Of a stretch of 64,000 bases of DNA, positions 26,201 to 39,950 are shown one piece after another; within the stretch, counting starts at the first letter, position 1, and every line of letters begins with the position of its first letter. This DNA is from Patiria pectinifera (lineage: Eukaryota > Echinodermata > Asteroidea > Valvatida > Asterinidae), in NCBI GenBank assembly GCA_029964075.1, contig CM057147.1:17691513-17755512 (forward strand). Direction: 5' to 3'. Made by a program: the position numbers and the translations under genes. A model generated the notes under the pieces. It was not told where the DNA came from and did no database searches. It saw only the letters and a list, made by a program, of their open reading frames with translations.

Positions 26201-29200
26201 TTGTTTTCTCACTGGATTCTGAATGTAATGAGTTGAACTCTTCAGGGAATTCAATTCTGGCCTCTAGGCAACTTGTGTAAACTTTTGAGCAATTTTTGTC
26301 CAGTTGGATTTTTGGGTCAAAAACTGACTTTTTCGATGATGCCGGCTATGGAAAACGTTGAAGTTTTGGGGGCATTTTATAAAAAGCCAAAAAGTTTGGT
26401 TTTCTCACTGGATACTGAATGTAATGAGTTGAACTCTTCAGGGAATTCAATGCTGGTCTCTAGGCACCTCGTGTAAACTTTTGAGCAATTTTTGTTCAGT
26501 TGGATTTTTGGGTCAAAAACTGACTTTTTCGATGATGCCGGCTATGGAAAACGTTGAAGTTTTGGGGGCATTTGGTAAAAAATTAAAAAGTTTGGTTTTC
26601 TCACTGGATTCTGAATGTAATGAGTTGAACTCTTCAGGGAATTCAATTCTGGCCTCTAGGCACCTTGGGTAAACTTTTGAGCAATTTTTGTCCAGTTGGA
26701 TTTTTGGGTCAAAAACTGACTTTTTCGATGATGCCGGCTATGGAAAACGTTGAAGTTTTGGGGGCATTTGGTAAAAAATTAAAAAGTTTTGTTTTCTCAC
26801 TGGATTCTGAATGTAATGAGTTGAACTCTTCAGGGAATTCAATTCTGGCCTCTAGGCACCTCGTGTAAACTTTTGAGCAATTTTTGTCCAGTTGGATTTT
26901 TGGGTCAAAAACTGACTTTTTCGATGATGCCGGCTATGGAAAACGTTGAAGTTTTGGGGGCATTTTATAAAAAGCCAAAAAGTTTGGTTTTCTCACTGGA
27001 TACTGAATGTAATGAGTTGAACTCTTCAGGGAATTCAATGCTGGTCTCTAGGCACCTCGTGTAAACTTTTGAGCAATTTTTGTTCAGTTGGATTTTTGGG
27101 TCAAAAACTGACTTTTTCGATGATGCCGGCTATGGAAAACGTTGAAGTTTTGGGGGCATTTGGTAAAAAATTAAAAAGTTTTGTTTTCTCACTGGATTCT
27201 GAATGTAATGAGTTGAACTCTTCAGGGAATTCAATGCTGGTCTCTAGGCACCTCGTGTAAACTTTTGAGCAATTTTTGTCGAGTTGGATTTTTGGGTCAA
27301 AAACTGACTTTTTCGATGATGCCGGCTATGGAAAACGTTGAAGTTTGGGGGCATTTTATAAAAAGCCAAAAAGTTTGGTTTTCTCACTTGATACTGAATG
27401 TAATGAGTTGAACTCTTCAGGGAATTCAATGCTGGTCTCTAGGCACCTCGTGTAAACTTTTGAGCAATTTTTGTTCAGTTGGATTTTTGGGTCAAAAACT
27501 GACTTTTTCGATGATGCCGGCTATGGAAAACGTTGAAGTTTTGGGGGCATGGGGTAAAAATTAAAAAGTTTTGTTTTCTCACTGGATTCTGAATGTAATG
27601 AGTTGAACTCTTCAGGTACTTCAAATCTGGCCTTTAGGCACCCCGTGTAAACTTTTGAGCAATTTTTGTTTAGTTGGATTTTTGGGTCAAAAACTGACTT
27701 TTTCGATGATGCCGGCTATGGAAAACGTTGAAGTTTTGGGGCATTTGGTAAAAAATTAAAAAGTTTTGTTTTCTCACTGGATTCTGAATGTAATGAGTTG
27801 AACTCTTCAGGGAATTCAATTCTGGCCTCTAGGCACCCCGTGTAAACTTTTGAGCAATTTTTGTTCAGTTGGATTTTTGGGTCAAAAACTGACTTTTTCG
27901 ATGATGCCGGCTATGGAAAACGTTGAAGTTTTGGGGGCATTTGGTAAAAAATTAAAAAGTTTTGTTTTCTCACTGGATTCTGAATGTAATGAGTTGAACT
28001 CTTCAGGGAATTCAATTCTGGCCTCTAGGCACCTTGTGTAAACTTTTGAGCAATTTTTGTCCAGTTGGATTTTTGGGTCAAAAACTGACTTTTTCGATGA
28101 TGCCGGCTATGGAAAACGTTGAAGTTTTGGGGGCATTTGGTAAAAAATTAAAAAGTTTGTTTTCTCACTGGATTCTGAATGTAATGAGTTGAACTCTTCA
28201 GGGAATTCAATTCTGGCCTCTAGGCACCTCGTGTAAACTTTTGAGCAATTTTTGTCCAGTTGGATTTTTGGGTCAAAAACTGACTTTTTCGATGATGCCG
28301 GCTATGGAAAACGTTGAAGTTTTGGGGGCATTTTATAAAAAGCCAAAAAGTTTGGTTTTCTCACTGGATACTGAATGTAATGAGTTGAACTCTTCAGGGA
28401 ATTCAATGCTGGTCTCTAGGCACCTCGTGTAAACTTTTGAGCAATTTTTGTTCAGTTGGATTTTTGGGTCAAAAACTGACTTTTTCGATGATGCCGGCTA
28501 TGGAAAACGTTGAAGTTTTGGGGGCATTTGGTAAAAAATTGAAAAGTTTGGTTTTCTCACTGGATTCTGAATGTAATGAGTTGAACTCTTCAGGGAATTC
28601 AATGCTGGTCTCTAGGCACCTCGTGTAAACTTTTGAGCAATTTTTGTCCAGTTGGATTTTTGGGTCAAAAACTGACTTTTTCGATGATGCCGGCTATGGA
28701 AAACGTTGAAGTTTTGGGGGCATTTTATAAAAAGCCAAAAAGTTTGGTTTTCTCACTGGATACTGAATGTAATGAGTTGAACTCTTCAGGGAATTCAATG
28801 CTGGTCTCTAGGCACCTCTTGTAAACTTTTGAGCAATTTTTGTTCAGTTGGATTTTTGGGTCAAAAACTGACTTTTTCGATGATGCCGGCTATGGAAAAC
28901 GTTGAAGGTTTGGGGGTATTTGGTAAAAAATTAAAAAGTTTGGTTTTCTCACTGGATTCTGAATGTAATGAGTTGAACTCTTCAGGGAATTCAAATCTGG
29001 CCTCTAGGTACCCCGTGTAAACTTTTGAGCAATTTTTGTCGAGTTGGATTTTTGGGTCAAAAACTGACTTTTTCGATGATGCCGGCTATGGAAAACGTTG
29101 AAGTTTTGGGGGCATTTGGTAAAAAATTAAAAAGTTTGGTTTTCTCACTGGATTCTGAATGTAATGAGTTGAACTCTTCAGGGAATTCAATTCTGGCCTC

Positions 29201-32200
29201 TAGGCACCTTGGGTAAACTTTTGAGCAATTTTTGTCCAGTTGGATTTTTGGGTCAAAAACTGACTTTTTCGATGATGCCGGCTATGGAAAACGTTGAAGT
29301 TTTGGGGCATTTTGTAAAAAATCTAAAATTGTTCTTTTCTCACTGGATACTGAATGTAATGAGTTGAACTCTTCAGGGAATTCAATGCTGGTCTCTAGGC
29401 ACCTCGTGTAAACTTTTGAGCAATTTTTGTTCAGTTGGATTTTTGGGTCAAAAACTGACTTTTTCGATGATGCCGGCTATGGAAAACGTTGAAGTTTTGG
29501 GGCATTTGGTAAAAAATCTAAAAGTTTTGTTTTCTCACTGGATTCTGAATGTAATGAGTTGAACTCTTCAGGGAATTCAATTCTGGCCTCTAGGCACCTT
29601 GTGTAAACTTTTGAGCAATTTTTGTCGAGTTGGATTTTTGGGTCAAAAACTGACTTTTTGATGATGCCGGCTATGGAAAACGTTGAAGTTTTGGGGGCAT
29701 TTGGTAAAAAATTAAAAAGTTTTGTTTTGTCACTGGATTCTGAATGTAATGAGTTGAACTCTTCAGCGAATTCAATTCTGGCCTCTAGGCACCTCGTGTA
29801 AACTTTTATGCCATTTTTGTCGAGTTGGATTTTTGGGTCCAAACTGACTTTTTCGATGATGCCGGCTATGGAAAACGTTGAAGTTTTGGGGGCATTTTAT
29901 AAAAAGCCAAAAAGTTTGGTTTTCTCACTGGATACTGAATGTAATGAGTTGAACTCTTCAGGGAATTCAATTCTGGCCTCTAGGCACCTTGTGGAAACTT
30001 TTGAGCAATTTTTGTCGAGTTGGATTTTTGGGTCAAAAACTGACTTTTTCGATGATGCCGGCTATGGAAAACGTTGAAGTTTTGGGGGCATTTGGTAAAA
30101 AATTAAAAAGTTTTGTTTTCTCACTGGATTCTGAATGTAATGAGTTGAACTCTTCAGGGAATTCAATTCTGGCCTCTAGGCACCTCGTGTAAACTTTTGA
30201 GCAATTTTTGTTCAGTTGGATTTTTGGGTCAAAAACTGACTTTTTCGATGATGCCGGCTATGGAAAACGTTGAAGTTTTGGGGCATTTGGTAAAAAATTA
30301 AAAAGTTTTGTTTTCTCACTGGATTCTGAATGTAATGAGTTGAACTCTTCAGGGAATTCAATTCTGGCCTCTAGGCACCTCGTGTAAACTTTTGAGCAAT
30401 TTTTGTTCAGTTGGATTTTTGGGTCAAAAACTGACTTTTTCGATGATGCCGGCTATGGAAAACGTTGAAGTTTTGGGGGCATTTGGTAAAAAATTAAAAA
30501 GTTTTGTTTTCTCACTGGATTCTGAATGTAATGAGTTGAACTCTTCAGGGAATTCAATGCTGGTCTCTAGGCACCTCGTGTAAACTTTTGAGCAATTTTT
30601 GTTCAGTTGGATTTTTGGGTCAAAAGCTGACTTTTTCGATGATGCCGGCTATGGAAAACGTTGAAGTTTTGGGGGCATTTGGTAAAAAATTAAAAAGTTT
30701 TGTTTTCTCACTGGATTCTGAATGTAATGAGTTGAACTCTTCAGGGAATTCAATTCTGGCCTCTAGGCACCTCGTGTAAACTTTTGAGCAATTTTTGTCC
30801 AGTTGGATTTTTGGGTCAAAAACTGACTTTTTCGATGATGCCGGCTATGGAAAACGTTGAAGTTTTGGGGCATTTGGTAAAAAATTAAAAAGTTTTGTTT
30901 TCTCACTGGATTCTGAATGTAATGAGTTGAACTCTTCAGGGAATTCAATGCTGGTCTCTAGGCACCTCGTGTAAACTTTTGAGCAATTTTTGTTCAGTTG
31001 GATTTTTGGGTCAAAAACTGACTTTTTCGATGATGCCGGCTATGGAAAACGTTGAAGTTTTGGGGGTATTTGGTAAAAAATTAAAAAGTTTGGTTTTCTC
31101 ACTGGATACTGAATGTAATGAGTTGAACTCTTCAGGGAATTCAATGCTGGTCTCTAGGCACCTCGTGTAAACTTTTGAGCAATTTTTGTCGAGTTGGATT
31201 TTTGGGTCAAAAACTGACTTTTTCGATGATGCCGGCTATGGAAAACGTTGAAGTTTTGGGGGCATTTTGTAAAAAATCTAAATGTTTTCTTTTCTCACTG
31301 GATACTGAATGTAATGAGTTGAACTCTTCAGGGAATTCAATTCTGGCCTCTAGGCACCTTGTGTAAACTTTTGAGCAATTTTTGTCCAGTTGGATTTTTG
31401 GGTCAAAAACTGACTTTTTCGATGATGCCGGCTATGGAAAACGTTGAAGTTTTTGGGGCATTTTATAAAAAGCCAAAAAGTTTCGTTTTCTCATTGGATA
31501 CTGAATGTAATGAGTTCAACTCTTCAGTGAATTCAATGCTGGTCTCTAGGCACCTCGTGTAATCTTTTGAGCAATTTTTGTCCAGTTGGATTTTTGGGTC
31601 AAAAACTGACTTTTTCGATGATGCCGGCTATGGAAAACGTTGAAGTTTTGGGGGCATTTTATAAAAAGCCAAAAAGTTTTGTTTTCTCACTGGATTCTGA
31701 ATGTAATGAGTTGAACTCTTCAGGAAATTCAATGCTGGTCTCTAGGCACCTCGTGTAAACTTTTGAGCAATTTTTGTTCAGTTGGATTTTTGGGTCAAAA
31801 ACTGACTTTTTCGATGATGCCGGCTATGGAAAACGTTGAAGTTTTGGGGGCATTTGGTAAAAAATTAAAAAGTTTGGTTTTCTCACTGGATTCTGAATGT
31901 AATGAGTTGAACTCTTCAGGGAATTCAATGCTGGTCTCTAGGCACCTCGTGTAAACTTTTGAGCAATTTTTGTCCAGTTGGATTTTTGGGTCAAAAACTG
32001 ACTTTTTCGATGATGCCGGCTATGGCAAACGTTGATGTTTTGGGGGCATTTTATAAAAAGCCAAAAAGTTTTGTTTTCTCACTGGATTCTGAATGTAATG
32101 AGTTGAACTCTTCAGGGAATTCAGTGCTGGTCTCTAGGCACCTCGTGTAAACTTTTGAGCAATTTTTGTTCAGATGGATTTTTGGTTCAAAAACTGACTT

Positions 32201-34871
32201 TTTCGATGATGCCGGCTATGGAAAACGTTGAAGTTTTGGGGGCATTTGGTAAAAAATTAAAAAGTTTTGTTTTCTCACTGGATTCTGAATGTAATGAGTT
32301 GAACTCTTCAGGGAATTCAATTCTGGCCTCTAGGCAACTTGTGTAAACTTTTGAGCAATTTTTGTCGAGTTGGATTTTTGGGTCAAAAACTGACTTTTTC
32401 GATGATGCCGGCTATGGAAAACGTTTAAGTTTTGTGGGCATTTGGTAAAAATTTAAAAAGTTTTGTTTTCTCACTGGATTCTGAATGTAATGAGTTGAAC
32501 TCTTCAGGGAATTCAATTCTGGCTTCTAGGCACCTCGTGTAAACTTTTGAGCAATTTTTGTCGAGTTGGATTTTTGGGTCAAAAACTGACTTTTTCGATG
32601 ATGCCGGCTATGGAAAACGTTGAAGTTTTGGGGGCATTTTATAAAAAGCCAAAAAGTTTGGTTTTCTCACTGGATACTGAATGTAATGAGTTGAACTCTT
32701 CAGGGAATTCAATGCTGGTCTCTAGGCACCTCGTGTAAACTTTTGAGCAATTTTTGTTCAGTTGGATTTTTGGGTCAAAAACTGACTTTTTCGATGATGC
32801 CGGCTATGGAAAACGTTGAAGTTTTGGGGGCATTTGGTAAAAACTTAAAAAGTTTGGTTTTCTCACTGGATTCTGAATGTAATGAGTTGAACTCTTCAGG
32901 GAATTCAATGCTGGTCTCTAGGCACCTCGTGTAAACTTTTGAGCAATTTTTGTCCAGTTGGATTTTTGGGTCAAAAACTGACTTTTTCGATGATGCCGGC
33001 TATGGAAAACGTTGAAGTTTTGGGGGCATTTTATAAAAAGCCAAAAAGTTTGGTTTTCTCACTGGATACTGAATGTAATGAGTTGAACTCTTCAGGGAAT
33101 TCAATGCTGGTCTCTAGGCACCTCGTGTAAACTTTTGAGCAATTTTTGTTCAGTTGGATTTTTGGGTCAAAAACTGATTTTTTCGATGATGCCGGCTATG
33201 GAAAACGTTGAAGTTTTGGGGCCATTTGGTAAAAACTTAAAAAGTTTGGTTTTCTCACTGGATTCTGAATGTAATGAGTTGAACTCTTCAGGGAATTCAA
33301 TGCTGGTCTCTAGGCACCTCGTGTAAACTTTTGAGCAATTTTTGTCCAGTTGGATTTTTGGGTCAAAAACTGACTTTTTCGATGATGCCGGCTATGGAAA
33401 ACGTTGAAGTTTTGGGGCATTTTGTAAAAAGCCAAAAAGTTTTGTTTTCTCACTGGATTCTGAATGTAATGAGTTGAACTCTTCAGGGAATTCAATGCTG
33501 GTCTCTAGGCACCTCGTGTAAACTTTTGAGCAATTTTTGTTCAGTTGGATTTTTGGGTCAAAAACTGACTTTTTCGATGATGCCGGCTATGGAAAACGTT
33601 GAAGTTTTGGGGGCATTTGGTAAAAAATTAAAAAGTTTTGTTTTCTCACTGGATTCTGAATGTAATGAGTTGAACTCTTCAGGAAATTCAATTCTGGCCT
33701 CTAGGCACCTTGGGTAAACTTTTGAGCAATTTTCGTCCAGTTGGAATTTTGGGTCAAAAACTGACTTTTTCGATGATGCCGGCTATGGAAAACGTTTAAG
33801 TTTTGTGGGCATTTGGTAAAAATTTAAAAAGTTTTGTTTTCTCACTGGATTCTGAATGTAATGAGTTGAACTCTTCAGGGAATTCAATTCTGGCTGCTAG
33901 GCACCTCGTGTAAACTTTTGAGCAATTTTTGTCCAGTTGGATTTTTGGGTCAAAAACTGACTTTTTCGATGATGCCGGCTATGGAAAACGTTGAAGTTTT
34001 GGGGGCATTTTATAAAAAGCCAAAAAGTTTGGTTTTCTCACTGGATACTGAATGTAATGAGTTGAACTCTTCAGGGAATTCAATTCTGGCCTCTAGGCAA
34101 CTTGTGTAAACTTTTGAGCAATTTTTGTCGAGTTGTATTTTTGGGTCAAAAACTGACTTTTTCGATGATGCCGGCTATGGAAAACGTTGAAGTTTTGGGG
34201 GCATTTGGTAAAAAATTAAAAAGTTTTGTTTTCTCACTGGATTCTGAATGTAATGAGTTGAACTCTTCAGGGAATTCAATTCTGGCCTCTAGGCACCTCG
34301 TGTAAACTTTTGAGCAATTTTTGTCCAGTTGGATTTTTGGGTCAAAACTGACTTTTCGATGATGCCGGCTATGGAAAACGTTGAAGTTTTGGGGCATTTT
34401 GTAAAAAATTAAAAAGTTTTGTTTTGTCACTGGATTCTGAATGTAATGAGTTGAACTCTTCAGCGAATTCAATTCTGGCCTCTAGGCACCTCGTGTAAAC
34501 TTTTATGCCATTTTTGTCGAGTTGGATTTTTGGGTCCAAACTGACTTTTTCGATGATGCCGGCTCTGGAAAACGTTGAAGTTTTGGGGGCATTTTATAAA
34601 AAGCCAAAAAGTTTGGTTTTCTCACTGGATACTGAATGTAATGAGTTGAACTCTTCAGGGAATTCAATGCTGGTCTCTAGGCACCTCGTGTAAACTTTTG
34701 AGCAATTTTTGTTCAGTTGGATTTTTGGGTCAAAAACTGACTTTTTCGATGATGCCGGCTATGGAAAACGTTGAAGTTTTGGGGGTATTTGGTAAAAATT
34801 AAAAAGTTTTCTTTTCTCACTGGATACTGAATGTAATGAGTTGAACTCTTCAGGGAATTCAATTCTGGCCT

Positions 34872-35060
34872 CTAGGCACCTCGTGTGAACTTTTGAGCAA
34901 ATTTTGTGAAGATGGATTTTTGGGTCAAAAACTGACTTTTTCGATGATGCCGGCTATGGAAAACGTTGAAGTTTTGGGGCATTTGGTAAAAAATTAAAAA
35001 GTTTTGTTTTCTCACTGGATTCTGAATGTAATGAGTTGAACTCTTCAGGGAATTCAATTC
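34872..35060 (+). repeat. Array-3-type monomer segment embedded in array 1
   Basis: The segment CCTCGTGTGAACTTTTGAGC followed by AAATTTTGTGAAGATGG is the form found in array 3 near the gap (read on its - strand), not the CGTGTAAAC...TTTTTGTCGAG form of array 1. A related form, with AAGTTGG, is at 13998-14032. The unit returns to array-1 form within the same monomer. This points to exchange between blocks, or to a shared ancestor. Confidence 0.65.
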
Positions 35061-35479
35061 TGGCCTCTAGGCAACTTGTGTAAACTTTTGAGCAATTTTT
35101 GTCGAGTTGGATTTTTGGGTCAAAAACTGACTTTTTCGATGATGCCGGCTATGGAAAACGTTGAAGTTTTGGGGGCATTTGGTAAAAATTAAAAAGTTTG
35201 TTTTCTCACTGGATTCTGAATGTAATGAGTTGAACTCTTCAGGGAATTCAATTCTGGCCTCTAGGCACCTCGTGTAAACTTTTGAGCAATTTTTGTCGAG
35301 TTGGATTTTTGGGTCAAAAACTGACTTTTTCGATGATGCCGGCTATGGAAAACGTTGAAGTTTTGGGGCATTTTATAAAAAGCCAAAAAGTTTGGTTTTC
35401 TCACTGGATACTGAATGTAATGAGTTGAACTCTTCAGGGAATTCAATGCTGGTCTCTAGGCACCTCGTGTAAACTTTTG

Positions 35480-36890
35480 AGCAATTTTTGTTCAGTTGGA
35501 TTTTTGGGTCAAAAACTGATTTTTTTGATGATGCCGGCTATGGAAAACGTTGAAGTTTTGGGGCCATTTGGTAAAAACTGAAAAAGTTTGGTTTTCTCAC
35601 TGGATTCTGAATGTAATGAGTTGAACTCTTCAGGGAATTCAATGCTGGTCTCTAGGCACCTCGTGTAAACTTTTGAGCAATTTTTGTCGGGTTGGATTTT
35701 TGGGTCAAAAACTGACTTTTTCGATGATGCCGGCTATGGCAAACGTTGATGTTTTGGGGGCATTTTATAAAAAGCCAAAAAGTTTGGTTTTCTCACTGGA
35801 TACTGAATGTAATGAGTTGAACTCTTCAGGGAATTCAATTCTGGCCTCTAGGCACCTCGTGTAAACTTTTGAGCAATTTTTGTCGAGTTGGATTTTTGGG
35901 TCAAAAACTGACTTTTTCGATGATGCCGGCTATGGAAAACGTTGAAGTTTTGGGGGCATTTGGTAAAAAATTAAAAAGTTTTGTTTTCTCACTGGATTCT
36001 GAATGTAATGAGTTGAACTCTTCAGGGAATTCAATGCTGGTCTCTAGGCACCTCGTGTAAACTTTTGAGCAATTTTTGTTCAGTTGGATTTTTGGTTCAA
36101 AAGCTGACTTTTTCGATGATGCCGGCTATGGAAAACGTTGAAGTTTTGGGGGCATTTGGTAAAAAATTAAAAAGTTTTGTTTTCTCACTGGATTCTGAAT
36201 GTAATGAGTTGAACTCTTCAGGGAATTCAATTCTGGCCTCTAGGCAACTTGTGTAAACTTTTGAGCAATTTTTGTCGAGTTGGATTTTTGGGTCAAAAAC
36301 TGACTTTTTCGATGATGCCGGCTATGGAAAACGTTGATGTTTTGGGGGCATTTGGTAAAAAATTAAAAAGTTTTGTTTTCTCACTGGATTCTGAATGTAA
36401 TGAGTTGAACTCTTCAGGGAATTCAATTCTGGCCTCTAGGCAACTTGTGTAAACTGTTGAGCAATTTTTGTCGAGTTGTATTTTTGGGTCAAAAACTGAC
36501 CTTTTCGATGATGCCGGCTATGGAAAACATTGATGTTTTGGGGGCATTTGGTAAAAAATTAAAAAGTTTTGTTTTCTCACTGAATTCTGAATGTAATGAG
36601 TTGAACTCTTCAGGGAATTCAATTCTGGCCTCTAGGCAACTTGTGTAAACTTTTATGCAATTTTTGTCGAGTTGGATTTTTGGGTCCAAACTGACTTTTT
36701 CGATGATGCCGGCTCTGGAAAACGTTGAAGTTTTGGGGGCATTTTATAAAAAGCCAAAAAGTTTGGTTTTCTCACTGGATACTGAATGTAATGAGTTGAA
36801 CTCTTCAGGGAATTCAATGCTGGTCTCTAGGCACCTCGTGTAAACTTTTGAGCAAATTTTTGTTCAGTTGGATTTTTGAGTCAAAAACTG
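35480..36890 (+). repeat. 11-monomer duplication IV, first copy
   Basis: The block pairs with 37636-39048 at offset 2156-2158 (11 monomers). Shared markers are ACTGATTTTTTTGATGATG with GGGGCCATTTGG (35516), GGCAAACGTTGATG (35738), TTTTTGGTTCAAAA (36089), GTAAACTGTTGAGC (36450) and GAGCAAATTTTTG with TTTTTGAGTC (36849). Confidence 0.8.
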
Positions 36891-37635
36891 ACTTTTTCGA
36901 TGATGCCGGCTATGGAAAACGTTGAAGTTTTGGGGGCATTTGGTAAAAAATTAAAAAGTTTGGTTTTCTCACTGGTTTCTGAATGTAATGAGTTGAACTC
37001 TTCAGGGAATTCAATTCTGGCCTCTAGGCAACTTGTGTAAACTTTTGAGCAATACTTGTCCAGTTGGATTTTTGGGTCAAAAACTGACTTTTTCGATGAT
37101 GCCGGCTATGGAAAACGTTGAAGTTTTGGGGGCATTTGGTAAAAAATTAAAAAGTTTTGTTTTCTCACTGGTTTCTGAATGTAATGAGTTGAACTCTTCA
37201 GGGAATTCAATTCTGGCCTCTAGGCAACTTGTGTAAACTTTTGAGCAATTTTTGTCGAGTTGGATTTTTGGGTCAAAAACTGACTTTTTCGATGATGCCG
37301 GCTATGGAAAACGTTGAAGTTTTGGGGGCATTTGGTAAAAAATTAAAAAGTTTTGTTTTGTCACTGGATTCTGAATGTAATGAGTTGAACTTTTCAGGGA
37401 ATTCAATTCTGGCCTCTAGGCACCTCGTGTAATCTTTTGAGCAATTTTTGTCGAGTTGGATTTTTGGGTCAAAAACTGACTTTTTCGATGATGCCGGCTA
37501 TGGAAAACGTTGAAGTTTTGGGGGCATTTTATAAAAAGCCAAAAAGTTTGGTTTTCTCACTGGATACTGAATGTAATGAGTTGAACTCTTCAGGGAATTC
37601 AATGCTGGTCTCTAGGCACCTCGTGTAAACTTTTG

Positions 37636-39048
37636 AGCAATTTTTGTTCAGTTGGATTTTTGGGTCAAAAACTGATTTTTTTGATGATGCCGGCTATGTA
37701 AAACGTTGAAGTTTTGGGGCCATTTGGTAAAAACTGAAAAAGTTTGGTTTTCTCACTGGATTCTGAATGTAATGAGTTGAACTCTTCAGGGAATTCAATG
37801 CTGGTCTCTAGGCACCTCGTGTAAACTTTTGAGCAATTTTTGTCCAGTTGGATTTTTGGGTCAAAAACTGACTTTTTCGATGATGCCGGCTATGGCAAAC
37901 GTTGATGTTTTGGGGGCATTTTATAAAAAGCCAAAAAGTTTGGTTTTCTCACTGGATACTGAATGTAATGAGTTGAACTCTTCAGGGAATTCAGTGCTGG
38001 CCTCTAGGCACCTCGTGTAAACTTCTGAGCAATTTTAGTCGAGTTGGATTTTTGGGTCAAAAACTGATTTTTTTTCGATGATGCCGGCTATGGAAAACGT
38101 TGAAGTTTTTGGGGCATTTGGTAAAAAATTAAAAAGTTTTCTTTTCTTACTGGATTCTGAATGTAATGAGTTGAACTCTTCAGGGAATTCAATGCTGGTC
38201 TCTAGGCACCTCGTGTAAACTTTTGAGCAATTTTTGTTCAGATGGATTTTTGGTTCAAAAACTGACTTTTTCGATGATGCCGGCTATGGAAAACGTTGAA
38301 GTTTTGGGGGCATTTGGTAAAAAATTAAAAAGTTTTGTTTTCTCACTGGTTTCTGAATGTAATGAGTTGAACTCTTCAGGGAATTCAATTCTGGCCTCTA
38401 GGCAACTTGTGTAAACTTTTGAGCAATTTTTGTCGAGTTGTATTTTTGGGTCAAAAACTGACTTTTTCGATGATGCCAGCTATGAAAAACGTTGATGTTT
38501 TGGGGGCATTTGGTAAAAAATTAAAAAGTTTTGTTTTCTCACTGGATTCTGAATGTAATGAGTTGAACTCTTCAGGGAATTCAATTCTGGCCTCTAGGCA
38601 ACTTGTGTAAACTGTTGAGCAATTTTTGTCGATTTGTATTTTTGGGTCAAAAACTGACTTTTTCGATGATGCCGGCTATGGAAAACATTGATGTTTTGGG
38701 GGCATTTGGTAAAAAATTAAAAAGTTTTGTTTTCTCACTGAATTCTGAATGTAATGAGTTGAACTCTTCAGGGAATTCAATTCTGGCCTCTAGGCACCTT
38801 GTGTAAACTTTTGAGCAATTTTTGTCGAGTTGGATTTTTGGGTCAAAAACTGACTTTTTCGATGATGCCGGCTATGGAAAACGTTGAAGTTTTGGGGGCA
38901 TTTTATAAAAAGCCAAAAAGTTTGGTTTTCTCACTGGATACTGAATGTAATGAGTTGAACTCTTCAGGGAATTCAATGCTGGTCTCTAGGCACCTCGTGT
39001 AAACTTTTGAGCAAATTTTTGTTCAGTTGGATTTTTGAGTCAAAAACT
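37636..39048 (+). repeat. 11-monomer duplication IV, second copy
   Basis: This is the partner of 35480-36890. It also contains a patch at 37993-38160 (CAGTGCTGGCC, ACTTCTGAGC, TTTTAGTCGAG, extra T in the TTTTTCG run) that recurs at 41100-41280 near the right edge of the array, offset about 3107. Confidence 0.75.
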
Positions 39049-39789
39049 GACTTTTTCGATGATGCCGGCTATGGAAAACGTTGAAGTTTTGGGGGCATTT
39101 GGTAAAAAATTAAAAAGTTTTGTTTTCTCACTGGATTCTGAATGTAATGAGTTGAACTCTTCAGGGAATTCAATTCTGGCCTCTAGGCACCTCGTGTAAA
39201 CTTTTGAGCAATTTTTGTTCAGTTGGATTTTTGGGTCAAAAACTGACTTTTTCGATGATGCCGGCTATGGAAAACGTTGAAGTTTTGGGGGCATTTGGAA
39301 AAAAATTTAAAAGTTTTGTTTTCTCACTGGATTCTGAATGTAATGAGTTGAACTCTTCAGGGAATTCAATGCTGGTCTCTAGGCACCTCGTGTAAACTTT
39401 TGAGCAATTTTTGTCGAGTTGGATTTTTGGGTCAAAAACTGACTTTTTCGATGATGCCTGCTATGGAAAACGGTGAAATTTGGGGGACATTTGGTAAAAA
39501 TTTAAAAAGTTTGGTTTTCTCACTGGATTCTGAATGTAATGAGTTGAGCTCTTCAGGGAATTCAATGCTGGTCTCTAGGCACCTCGTGTAAACTTTTGAG
39601 CATTTTTTGTCAAGTTGGATTTTTGGGTCAAAAACTGACTTTTTCGATGATGCCGGCTATGGAAAACGTTGAAGTTTTGGGGGCATTTGGTAGAAAATTA
39701 AAAAGTTTTGTTTTCTCACTGGATTCTGAATGTAATGAGTTGAACTCTTCAGGGAATTCAATTCTGGCCTCTAGGCACCTCGTGTAAAC

Positions 39790-39950
39790 TTTTGAGCAAT
39801 TTTTGTTCAGTTGGATTTTTGGGTCGAAAACGTTGAAGTTTGGGGGCATTTTATAAAAAGCCAAAAAGTTTAGTTTTCTCACTTGATACTGAATGTAATG
39901 AGTTGAACTCTTCAGGGAATTCAATGCTGGTCTCTAGGCACCTCGTGTAA
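39790..39950 (+). repeat. Monomer missing the central core
   Basis: At 39826-39835 the unit runs TTTTTGGGTCGAAAACGTTG. It skips about 35 bases, including the whole TTTTTCGATGATGCCGGC block. It is one of the few monomers without the CENP-B-like motif. Confidence 0.75.
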
